Positions 56,676-64,000 of a stretch of 64,000 nucleotides of DNA are shown here, one piece after another. Source of the DNA: Staphylococcus xylosus (lineage in GTDB: Bacteria > Bacillota > Bacilli > Staphylococcales > Staphylococcaceae); the NCBI RefSeq assembly GCF_002732165.1, contig NZ_MRZO01000003.1, positions 310,001 through 374,000 on the forward strand, written 5' to 3'. A model generated the notes under the pieces. That model was not told where the DNA came from. It saw nothing but the letters and a program-made list of their open reading frames with translations, and did not search any database. Each line of letters opens with the position of its first letter. Position 1 is the stretch's first letter. The position numbers were made by a program, and so were the translations under genes.

Positions 56676-57191
56676 ATGACAAAATTTAATTTTGACCCAG
56701 CACATTCCGTAGTTGAATTTTCAGTTAAACATTTAATGATATCTAATATTAAAGGTAGATTTACAGAATTTGATGCAAATATAGATGGTGATTTAAATGA
56801 TTTAAGCTCTTTATCAGGGGATTTCACTATCAATGCTAATTCAATTGATACACGTGTAGAAGATCGTGATGGTCATTTACGTAGTGGTGATTTCTTAGAT
56901 GTTGAAAACCATCCTGAAATTAAATTTGAATTAACAAAAGCTGATGAGTCATCTGTTACAGGTAATGTAACAATTAAAGGCGTAACAAATGAAGAAACTT
57001 TCGATTTTTCATATGAAGGTCAAAGTAAAAATCCTTTAAATGGTGCTACAACAGCTGGATTTATTGTTAATGGTAAAATTAATCGTGAAAAATATGGAAT
57101 TACATTTAACCAAGCGCTTGAAACTGGTGGCGTTATGATTGGTAAGGATGTATTATTCCAAGTAAGTTTAGAATTCGCTTTAGAAGACTAA
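56676..57191 (+). CDS. YceI-family lipid-binding protein
   Basis: A 171-residue lipocalin-like beta-barrel of the YceI family: FDPAHSVVEFSVKHLMISNIKGRF at the N-terminus and DRDGHLRSGDFLDVENHPEI. Members bind long-chain polyisoprenoids such as quinone precursors and are often stress-induced. There is no signal peptide, so it should be cytoplasmic, as usual in Gram-positives. I start at 56676 because GGAGG lies 10 bases upstream; the earlier ATG 56667 overlaps the ribosome site. Confidence 0.92.
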   Translation: MTKFNFDPAHSVVEFSVKHLMISNIKGRFTEFDANIDGDLNDLSSLSGDFTINANSIDTRVEDRDGHLRSGDFLDVENHPEIKFELTKADESSVTGNVTIKGVTNEETFDFSYEGQSKNPLNGATTAGFIVNGKINREKYGITFNQALETGGVMIGKDVLFQVSLEFALED

Positions 57192-57245
57192 TACAGTTTT
57201 TAAATATAAAAGAATGAGTCTTATTAAAAAGACTTATTTTCAAAA

Positions 57246-57285
57246 ATAAAGGACTAATCCGTATTAATACGGATTAGTCCTTTAT
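57246..57285. terminator. 40-bp perfect palindrome, terminator of the YceI gene
   Basis: Twenty bases (57246-57265) are followed without a loop by their exact reverse complement (57266-57285). It lies 54 bases after the YceI stop and between convergent genes, so it probably ends both transcripts. Confidence 0.85.
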
Positions 57286-57362
57286 ATATATCACGGTTTT
57301 AATCACGTATGACTTCTTAGAGTGGTGGATAAGTTTGCGCCTATATGGTCTTGGTCTTATAC

Positions 57363-58142
57363 TTATGATTGACTTGAGTCGTCTAATTTTTTTTCGCGAT
57401 AATATTTGATAATTGTATAAATGATAAAACTCCAAGATATAATCAGTAAGACAATTGAAGAAATAATTACATAATTTTTGTTCGTAAAGTCACCACCTGT
57501 AAATAGTGTACCAATCAGATTGGGTACGCATAACAATAGAATAAGACCGGCGTAAAGTTTTTGTTTTAAAATAAAGCAAGTCAGCATTGTTAATAATAAA
57601 AGTATTAAACCTAGTGTGAAATTAGTTGTTTGATTAGGTGACCAAATGATATAAAGCGGGTAGTTACGTAATAAATATTCACTTAATATATATAAACCAA
57701 AAATAGCTGCAGATGAAATTCCAATAATAGTATAAGTTATTTTACTGTCTCCCCAGCGCATAATTACTTTTTTGGCAAAGTATAAAATAAAGATAAATGA
57801 CCCCAAAAAAATAAAGAGGAAATAACAAATTAAAGCAATTGTTAGCTGAAATGAATTATCTAACATTCTAGGAATTGTCGTCATAATGAACATGAAGGAT
57901 ATCAAATATAAAATATATTTGAATAAGCCCTGTGTCATATTTAAATGTGTTGAGAATTTATCTGCATAAGACTTGATAGGTGTATTTAATAGAGCGTCGA
58001 TATTTTCATTATTTTCTTCAGCAATTGTAATATGGTCTCGTAATTCCTCTTCAATTGCATTTACCTCATCTTCGTTTTTTCCACGAAATAATAATTCGAT
58101 TCTTAATTTTAATAAAAAATCTTCTGCCTTTTTACTCAACAT
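57363..58142 (-). CDS. HAAS-domain membrane protein, PadR partner
   Basis: A 259-residue protein: an N-terminal cytoplasmic helical region (KLRIELLFRGKNEDEVNAIEEELRDHI, HAAS type, residues 1-60) followed by about seven membrane segments. Such proteins are typically encoded directly after a PadR regulator. Function unknown, though members of the class are envelope-stress sensors. The start at 58142 is 11 bases inside the padR end, with GAGGAG nine bases upstream; the two genes are translated together. Confidence 0.8.
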   Translation of the reverse strand: MLSKKAEDFLLKLRIELLFRGKNEDEVNAIEEELRDHITIAEENNENIDALLNTPIKSYADKFSTHLNMTQGLFKYILYLISFMFIMTTIPRMLDNSFQLTIALICYFLFIFLGSFIFILYFAKKVIMRWGDSKITYTIIGISSAAIFGLYILSEYLLRNYPLYIIWSPNQTTNFTLGLILLLLTMLTCFILKQKLYAGLILLLCVPNLIGTLFTGGDFTNKNYVIISSIVLLIISWSFIIYTIIKYYREKKLDDSSQS

Positions 58143-58470
58143 TATAAACACTCCTCATTACATTATTCATACCATTATTTAAATAGTTCCATTTGTAAAC
58201 AAAATTAGTTAATTCTTCTTTACCTTCTGCTGTGATGCTATAGTATTTACGCTTTGGGCCACCTGTATCTGATTTTTTGGAAATAGAAGTCACATATCCT
58301 TTTTTACTTAATCTCAATAACACAGGATAAATACTACCATCACTAATTTCAGGGAATTGTTGAGCTCTCAATTTATCTAAAATTTCATAGCCGTATGTTT
58401 CTCCTTGAGCAATTAGACCTAAAATTACACCATCTAACAACCCTTTCATCATTTGATTTGAAACTGACAT
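58132..58470 (-). CDS. PadR-family transcriptional regulator
   Basis: A 112-residue winged-helix regulator. PadR signatures: LLDGVILGLIAQGETYGYEILDKL about residues 10-33 and EISDGSIYPVLLRLSKKGYVTS (recognition region), then GPKRKYYSITAEGKEEL. The start follows GAAGAGGG. It overlaps the HAAS gene by 11 bases. Its promoter (TTGACA-N17-TATCTT) is embedded in two copies of an inverted repeat that should be its own operator. It is divergent from the HHH/AHSA1 pair, which it may also control. Confidence 0.9.
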   Translation of the reverse strand: MSVSNQMMKGLLDGVILGLIAQGETYGYEILDKLRAQQFPEISDGSIYPVLLRLSKKGYVTSISKKSDTGGPKRKYYSITAEGKEELTNFVYKWNYLNNGMNNVMRSVYNVE

Positions 58471-58486
58471 GACATCCCTCTTCTCG

Positions 58487-58552
58487 CTATCTTACTATAT
58501 AAGATAGTAAAGGAAACCGGAAATGTCAACTATCTTTTATAATAAGATAGTT
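58487..58552 (-). promoter_or_regulatory. padR promoter with duplicated operator
   Basis: Minus-strand promoter TTGACA (58524-58529), 17-base spacer, TATCTT (58501-58506). Operator 1: CTATCTT-N7-AAGATAG (58487-58507), covering the -10. Operator 2: AACTATCTT-N7-AAGATAGTT (58528-58552), abutting the -35. Centres are 43 bases apart, about four helical turns. Confidence 0.72.
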
Positions 58553-58560
58553 GAGGTGGA

Positions 58561-58585
58561 ATTTAATTCTGCTTAATTTGGGTAT
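58561..58585 (+). promoter_or_regulatory. Possible sigma-B promoter of the HHH/AHSA1 pair
   Basis: ATTTAA (58561-58566), 13-base spacer, GGGTAT (58580-58585), close to the staphylococcal sigma-B form GWTTWW-N12-15-GGGWAT except for the first base. It lies 28 bases before the start codon, next to operator 2. Confidence 0.45.
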
Positions 58586-58613
58586 ATTAAGCATAAAAGA
58601 GGAGGTTGATGGT

Positions 58614-59207
58614 ATGTTAACAGAATTACCAAATATAGGTAAACCAGCAACTAATGCTTTGCATAATATAGGCGTGAAGTCATTAGAAGAGGTATCTAAA
58701 TACAAACGTACTGTATTACTAGAAATTCATGGAGTTGGACCTAAAGCGATTGAACTTCTTGAAGAAGCATTAAAAGCACATGATTTAAATTTTAAAAATG
58801 AAACGGATTTTGAAGTTCCATTTGAATTATCAGGTGATTTGTCTTGTGACAATGCGCCAAAGAGAAGGACAATGTTAACATTTTTAATTGCTTCAGCGAC
58901 AGTTGATAAAAAGAAATTATCAAACTTAGTTACTGATGACTTTGTCTGGGAAGTTCCGGGAAGTTTTAAGTTAGAAGGTTTTGGTGACTTTTATAAAGAA
59001 CTCGAAGCCCATAGAATTAATATTGCCTCCCTTGAAGTGAAGGATAATATCTCACATGGCAAAGTAGGCGCAATACACGGGACGCAAATTGCACAAGATG
59101 GCTCAATAGTTTATTTTACAGATATTTTTAAATTTGCAAGTCACAGTAAAGATGCTAAAGTTAAAGCTATCACGTCATATATCATTATGAATGAAGGAGA
59201 ATCATAA
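58614..59207 (+). CDS. HhH domain / NTF2-like fusion protein
   Basis: A 197-residue protein in two parts. Residues 1-65 are helix-hairpin-helix: LPNIGKPATNALHNIGVKSLEEVSKY and LLEIHGVGPKAIELLEEALK, like the TfoX C-terminal or RNA-polymerase alpha C-terminal fold. Residues about 85-195 (NAPKRRTMLTFLIASATVDKKKLSNLVTDDFVWEVPGS) resemble a SnoaL/NTF2-like cone fold. I start at 58614, eight bases after AGAGGAGG. It is directly followed by the AHSA1 gene. The combination is odd: a likely nucleic-acid-binding module joined to a small-ligand pocket. No function is known to me. Confidence 0.78.
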   Translation: MLTELPNIGKPATNALHNIGVKSLEEVSKYKRTVLLEIHGVGPKAIELLEEALKAHDLNFKNETDFEVPFELSGDLSCDNAPKRRTMLTFLIASATVDKKKLSNLVTDDFVWEVPGSFKLEGFGDFYKELEAHRINIASLEVKDNISHGKVGAIHGTQIAQDGSIVYFTDIFKFASHSKDAKVKAITSYIIMNEGES

Positions 59208-59678
59208 ATGAGTATTCAAATAGATGAAAACAAAATCATTTTTACGCGAGATTTTAAAGCAACAGCTCAACAAATATTTAACGCTTATACGGATCAATCG
59301 TTGTTTGAAAAATGGTTCCATCCTCAAGGCGCTACCACGGAAGTATATAAATTTGATGTACAAACGGGAGGTGGTGCATTTTTTGCAATTCGTGCACCTC
59401 AAGGTACAAGTTATACAGTGACCCATTATAATGATGTTATTGAACCTAAAAAAATTGACTATAATGATTATTTTGCTGATAAAGATGGCAATATAGATGA
59501 AAAAATGGCAGGTATGCATAATATCATTCATCTAACAGAAAATGATGACGGCACTACAATGATTCAATCTACAGCTGAATTACCAGACCCTAAAGCTGCG
59601 CAACAGTTGTTGGACATGGGTGTTGAAGCAGGTATGAATAGCACTTTTGACAACTTGGCAAAATTAGTTGAAAAATAA
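59208..59678 (+). CDS. SRPBCC/AHSA1-family protein
   Basis: A 156-residue START-like helix-grip protein of the AHSA1/YndB type, with FTRDFKATAQQIFNAYTDQSLFEKWFHPQG at the N-terminus and GMEAG-like MGVEAGMNSTFDNLAKLVE at the C-terminus. These bind lipids or polyketide-like ligands. The ATG directly follows the stop of the HhH gene (TAAATG), so translation is coupled and the two proteins probably act in the same process. Confidence 0.88.
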   Translation: MSIQIDENKIIFTRDFKATAQQIFNAYTDQSLFEKWFHPQGATTEVYKFDVQTGGGAFFAIRAPQGTSYTVTHYNDVIEPKKIDYNDYFADKDGNIDEKMAGMHNIIHLTENDDGTTMIQSTAELPDPKAAQQLLDMGVEAGMNSTFDNLAKLVEK

Positions 59679-59770
59679 CTAAAAGTATAAAAGTCAAAGA
59701 AATGTTAAAAATGTCACAGTTAGGACACCGCTCTTTTAGATATAATAAAGAGTGAAAAGAGGTGTGTCTA

Positions 59771-59947
59771 ATGAAAAAACGATATATTAAAGTACTTGGA
59801 TTATATTCTTTTAGTACTTTTATACCAGCTGTCATAGCAACAGAAAAATTAGTCCCCAATCATACATTGAAATGGGTATTACGTACATTAGCTGGATATG
59901 GTATTTTTGCCTATGGATTACACATATTAAGTAAGTTTAAACAATAA
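59771..59947 (+). CDS. Small membrane protein, 58 residues
   Basis: A short gene with AGAGGTG six bases before the ATG and TATAAT at 59741-59746. The protein has two hydrophobic stretches (KVLGLYSFSTFIPAVIA and WVLRTLAGYGIFAYGLHIL) between basic ends, a two-segment membrane peptide. I do not recognise the family. It ends at a bidirectional terminator. Confidence 0.65.
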   Translation: MKKRYIKVLGLYSFSTFIPAVIATEKLVPNHTLKWVLRTLAGYGIFAYGLHILSKFKQ

Positions 59948-59990
59948 TAAGAAGGTCAAACATAAATATATGTTTCGGACCTTCTTATTA
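59945..59990. terminator. Bidirectional terminator
   Basis: TAATAAGAAGGTC (59945-59957) pairs with GACCTTCTTATTA (59978-59990), with AAACATA/TATGTTT inside, between the small membrane protein (plus; its stop lies in the left arm) and bglA (minus). Confidence 0.85.
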
Positions 59991-59999
59991 TGCTTATAT

Positions 60000-61454
<1,455 letters not shown>

Positions 61455-61465
61455 CTAGTAGATTA

Positions 61466-63352
61466 TTATTTATTAATGATAGTGAGTAATTCATCATTTG
61501 TTGTTATGTTTGATTCTTTTGTTGCTATAGTCTCACTAAATTCAGCGGAATTAGTTATAATGACAGGAATTATGCTGTCATAATTTTTTGAATCAAGTAA
61601 GCTTTTATCAAATTTTAATATCGGTTGTCCTTGTTGTAATGAGTCGTTTTCTTTAACTAAAATATTGAATCCTTCTCCGTTCAATTGAACAGTGTCTAAA
61701 CCAACATGAATCAATAGTTCTACTCCTGTTGAAGAAGTAATTCCTATAGCGTGTTTACTAACTGCAATCATACTCACCACACCATCAAAAGGTGCGTGGA
61801 CGGTTTGAGACTCAGGTTTAATAGCTATACCTTGTCCCATCATACCTTCAGCAAATATAGGATCATTGACCTTTGAAAGTGATACGACTTGCCCATCAAT
61901 AGGTGCATAGACAATCGTTTCTAAAGGATTGTCTGCGCTTTGAGTATCAGGTGTTGAAGCTGTTTCATTATCAACTTCTTCCGTTGTATCATCTCCGTAT
62001 CCTAAAAATTGAATTAAAATAATCGGTAAAAGTATAGCAACTGTTGATCCGATTATAATTCCCCAAATTGATGAAGGGTTATCAGCACTATAACCGTTAA
62101 CAATTGTAATAGGTCCTGGTAAACCAGCGTATGCATAGTATTTAGGATTAAAGAAACTAGCGATAAAAGCACCAATTGCACCACTTATACATGCAATAAT
62201 AAAAGGCTTTTTGAAGCGTAAGTTAATCCCATACATTGATGGTTCGGTAATACCGAATATGCCTGTAATACCTGCAGATGAAGCTACACGTTTAATTTCT
62301 GTACGTTTCGCCTTGATTAAGACTCCAATTACAGCACCAATTTGTGAGATTACAGCAATGGTTTGGAAAGCTTGGAATGAATCGCTTTGATGTTGTTCAA
62401 AGTTAGCTAATACCATAGGTGTAATACCCCAATGTACACCGAAAATGACAAATACTTGCCACAAACCACCAATAAGGGCACCTGCTAACCATGGTGCGAC
62501 GTCTACAAGATAATTAAATCCTCCTGCAATACCGTGTGCAGCGATTGTTGTGATTGGTCCTATAACTAATAATGTAATTGGTACCATGATGACAATACTT
62601 AAAAATGGTGTGAATAAAGGTTTAACAACATCATGAATCCATTTATTTAAATATTTTTCAACATAGGATAATATCCATACTAAGAATAGTGGTGGTAAAA
62701 CAGAAGACGTGTAACTTGTTTCTGTTAATGGGATGCCGAACAATTTGATTGTTTCTCCATCCTGAATCCTTTCAATCATGTTAGTTAAATCAGGACTAAC
62801 AAGCGCAGCTGTACAAGCGACAGCGATATAGACATTGACATTGAAATGTCTAGCAGCTGTCATAGCAATAAATATTGGTAAAAAAGTAAAAGGCGCCCAG
62901 GACATAAAGTTAAATACTTCATAAGTACCTGTGTCTTTAAATGATGGCATAATAATATTTATGACAATTAATAAACCTTGTAAAATACCTGCTGCAGCTA
63001 AAATATAAATGAACGGAGCAAATACTGCAGACATGGTTGCAATGACTCTATTGAGTATGGAACCTTTGTTATCAGAATGATCATCGTCATCATGTTGGCG
63101 TTCACCTGTTAAATCTTCGAAATAGTTAAATACTTCACCAACGTTATTTCCGATAACGACTTGGAATTGTCCGTTATTTTCTACAACTGTTACAACACCT
63201 TCGATTTCTGATACCTTTTGTTTGGCATCAGGAATTGATCTTTTTAATACTAAACGTAATCTCGTAGCGCAATGCGTACTATTGACAATATTTTCTTCAC
63301 CGCCAACTGCGTCTAAAATATGTTGTGCCAGTATCTCGTTTTTATTAGCCAC
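61466..63352 (-). CDS. bglP: Beta-glucoside PTS transporter, EIIBCA
   Basis: Imports and phosphorylates beta-glucosides. Three domains in 628 residues: EIIB (phospho-cysteine in NSTHCATRLRLVLK, about residue 26), EIIC with about ten membrane segments from 105 to 455, and EIIA (about 480-625, phospho-histidine in VELLIHVGLDTV). The start is uncertain by three codons: GTG 63352 has AAGGAG nine bases upstream; TTG 63361 directly abuts it. It is the first gene of the operon with bglA, divergent from a GntR regulator, behind an operator-rich promoter. Confidence 0.92.
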   Translation of the reverse strand: MANKNEILAQHILDAVGGEENIVNSTHCATRLRLVLKRSIPDAKQKVSEIEGVVTVVENNGQFQVVIGNNVGEVFNYFEDLTGERQHDDDDHSDNKGSILNRVIATMSAVFAPFIYILAAAGILQGLLIVINIIMPSFKDTGTYEVFNFMSWAPFTFLPIFIAMTAARHFNVNVYIAVACTAALVSPDLTNMIERIQDGETIKLFGIPLTETSYTSSVLPPLFLVWILSYVEKYLNKWIHDVVKPLFTPFLSIVIMVPITLLVIGPITTIAAHGIAGGFNYLVDVAPWLAGALIGGLWQVFVIFGVHWGITPMVLANFEQHQSDSFQAFQTIAVISQIGAVIGVLIKAKRTEIKRVASSAGITGIFGITEPSMYGINLRFKKPFIIACISGAIGAFIASFFNPKYYAYAGLPGPITIVNGYSADNPSSIWGIIIGSTVAILLPIILIQFLGYGDDTTEEVDNETASTPDTQSADNPLETIVYAPIDGQVVSLSKVNDPIFAEGMMGQGIAIKPESQTVHAPFDGVVSMIAVSKHAIGITSSTGVELLIHVGLDTVQLNGEGFNILVKENDSLQQGQPILKFDKSLLDSKNYDSIIPVIITNSAEFSETIATKESNITTNDELLTIINK

Positions 63353-63387
63353 GTGCTTCAACTCCTTAATATATTTATATAAACAAA

Positions 63388-63452
63388 ATGTAAGCGTTTC
63401 ATTTAAATCTCATTATAATTATACCGGTACAATTTGTAAAGACCCTTACAAA
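63388..63452 (-). promoter_or_regulatory. bgl promoter, probable regulator operator and cre-like site
   Basis: Minus-strand promoter TTTACA (63435-63440), 17-base spacer, TATAAT (63412-63417). The inverted repeat TTTGTAA-N6-TTACAAA (63433-63452) covers the -35; TACCGGTA (63422-63429) lies in the spacer. Downstream, ATGTAAGCGTTTCAT (63388-63402) resembles a cre site but is one base short of standard spacing. Confidence 0.65.
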
Positions 63453-63525
63453 AATTATGGTGCGGTTTATTTATATCGTGTACGTGTTATAATAAGTTGA
63501 ATTTATAATTTAAAGGAGTAAATAT

Positions 63526-64000
63526 ATGCTCAAGTATGAACAGATTGCACAAAAGATTAATATATTTATTGAAGAAGGGCATTTTCAAGCAGGGGATAAA
63601 TTGCCAAGTGTTGAAACTTTAAAAGAGCAATACCAAGTGAGTAAAAGTACAGTAATTAAAGCTTTAGAAGTACTAGAGAAACGAGGAATTATATATCAAG
63701 CTCGAGGTAGTGGTATTTATGTACGTAATAAACAAAGAGAAGGCTACCTCAATCTATTTTCTACAGGAGGATTTAGTGATGAGATTGTAGGTCTTAAAGT
63801 GACAAATAAAGTCTTGAGAGTAGAGGAAGTAACTCCACCTCAAAGTGTTCAACAAAAATTGAAACTAAAAGATGACGTGCCAGTTTATCTGCTAGAGCGT
63901 ATTGTATACGTAAATGATGATATTCTTTGCTATGAACGGTCATATTTTAATAAAGATATTGTATTATTTTTAAACGAATCAATTGCTGAACAATCTATTT
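63526..64000 (+). CDS. GntR-family regulator (HutC/TreR subfamily), 5' part
   Basis: A winged-helix N-terminus (EQIAQKINIFIEEGHFQAGDKLPS, VSKSTVIKALEVLEKRGIIYQARGSGIYV) and the start of a UTRA ligand domain (LRVEEVTPPQSVQQKLKLKDDVPVYLLERIVYVNDD). 158 codons are present and the gene runs off the right edge; full-length relatives have about 240. AAAGGAG precedes the ATG. Divergent from the bgl operon, it is presumably its sugar-phosphate-responsive repressor. Confidence 0.9.
   Translation, partial: MLKYEQIAQKINIFIEEGHFQAGDKLPSVETLKEQYQVSKSTVIKALEVLEKRGIIYQARGSGIYVRNKQREGYLNLFSTGGFSDEIVGLKVTNKVLRVEEVTPPQSVQQKLKLKDDVPVYLLERIVYVNDDILCYERSYFNKDIVLFLNESIAEQSI

Overview
The window is chromosomal DNA of a Staphylococcus, probably of the S. 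saprophyticus/S. xylosus group. The evidence is low G+C, strong AGGAGG-type ribosome sites, a staphylococcal gene set (lytSR-lrgAB, opuCABCD, a DsbA lipoprotein, an AdcA-ZinT fusion, an IsaA/SceD-like secreted protein), and a D-serine dehydratase gene next to the histidine locus. I recall the last trait from S. saprophyticus, but species cannot be fixed by eye. I see no rRNA, tRNA, CRISPR array, prophage or intact insertion sequence. The region is mostly metabolism, transport and stress functions.

Layout. 1-6.4 kb, minus strand: 5' part of hisZ, dsdA, then ppx-ppk. 6.6-9.2 kb: an AbgT-type transporter and a short-chain dehydrogenase. 9.24-9.9 kb: a gene-free stretch holding a decayed IS1182-type transposase tail and a structured repeat, with an 18-bp direct repeat at each side. 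9.9-21.2 kb: M42 peptidase, DsbA-like protein, glutamate-synthase-like protein, CPBP protease, FetAB-type ABC pair, three transporters, and a DUF1801 gene broken by one in-frame stop. 21.4-29.1 kb: a TetR regulator, three genes that would turn L-carnitine into glycine betaine, the OpuC importer and an esterase. 29.2-33 kb: lrgAB and lytSR. 33.4-39.8 kb: a drug-type transporter, a RocB-like peptidase, DUF805, and the DUF969-DUF979-pcp set. 39.9-53.3 kb: mostly single genes, including a YidC paralogue, a Na+/H+ antiporter, Bcr-type and DHA2 transporters, a CDF metal exporter, gpmA and a 34-codon gene under a Zur-type operator. 53.7-56.5 kb: three lipoprotein genes ending in zinc-regulated adcA. 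57.2-59.95 kb: YceI protein, a PadR/HAAS pair divergent from an HHH/AHSA1 pair. 60-64 kb: beta-glucoside PTS and 6-phospho-beta-glucosidase divergent from their GntR-type regulator, which runs off the right edge.

How the genes work together. The 22-29 kb block looks like one module: OpuC imports carnitine, dehydrogenase + BKACE + thioesterase degrade it to glycine betaine and acetoacetate, and the TetR gene is the natural candidate regulator. Zinc control is visible at two separate sites carrying the same 21-bp palindrome-like operator (adcA, and the 34-aa gene 3.5 kb away). Catabolite-repression-like (cre) sites precede lrgAB, the CitMHS transporter, the RocB-like gene and the bgl operon. 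The PadR intergenic region carries two copies of one inverted repeat, one over its own -10 and one beside its -35.

All function calls come from reading motifs and family resemblance by eye; no database search was possible.
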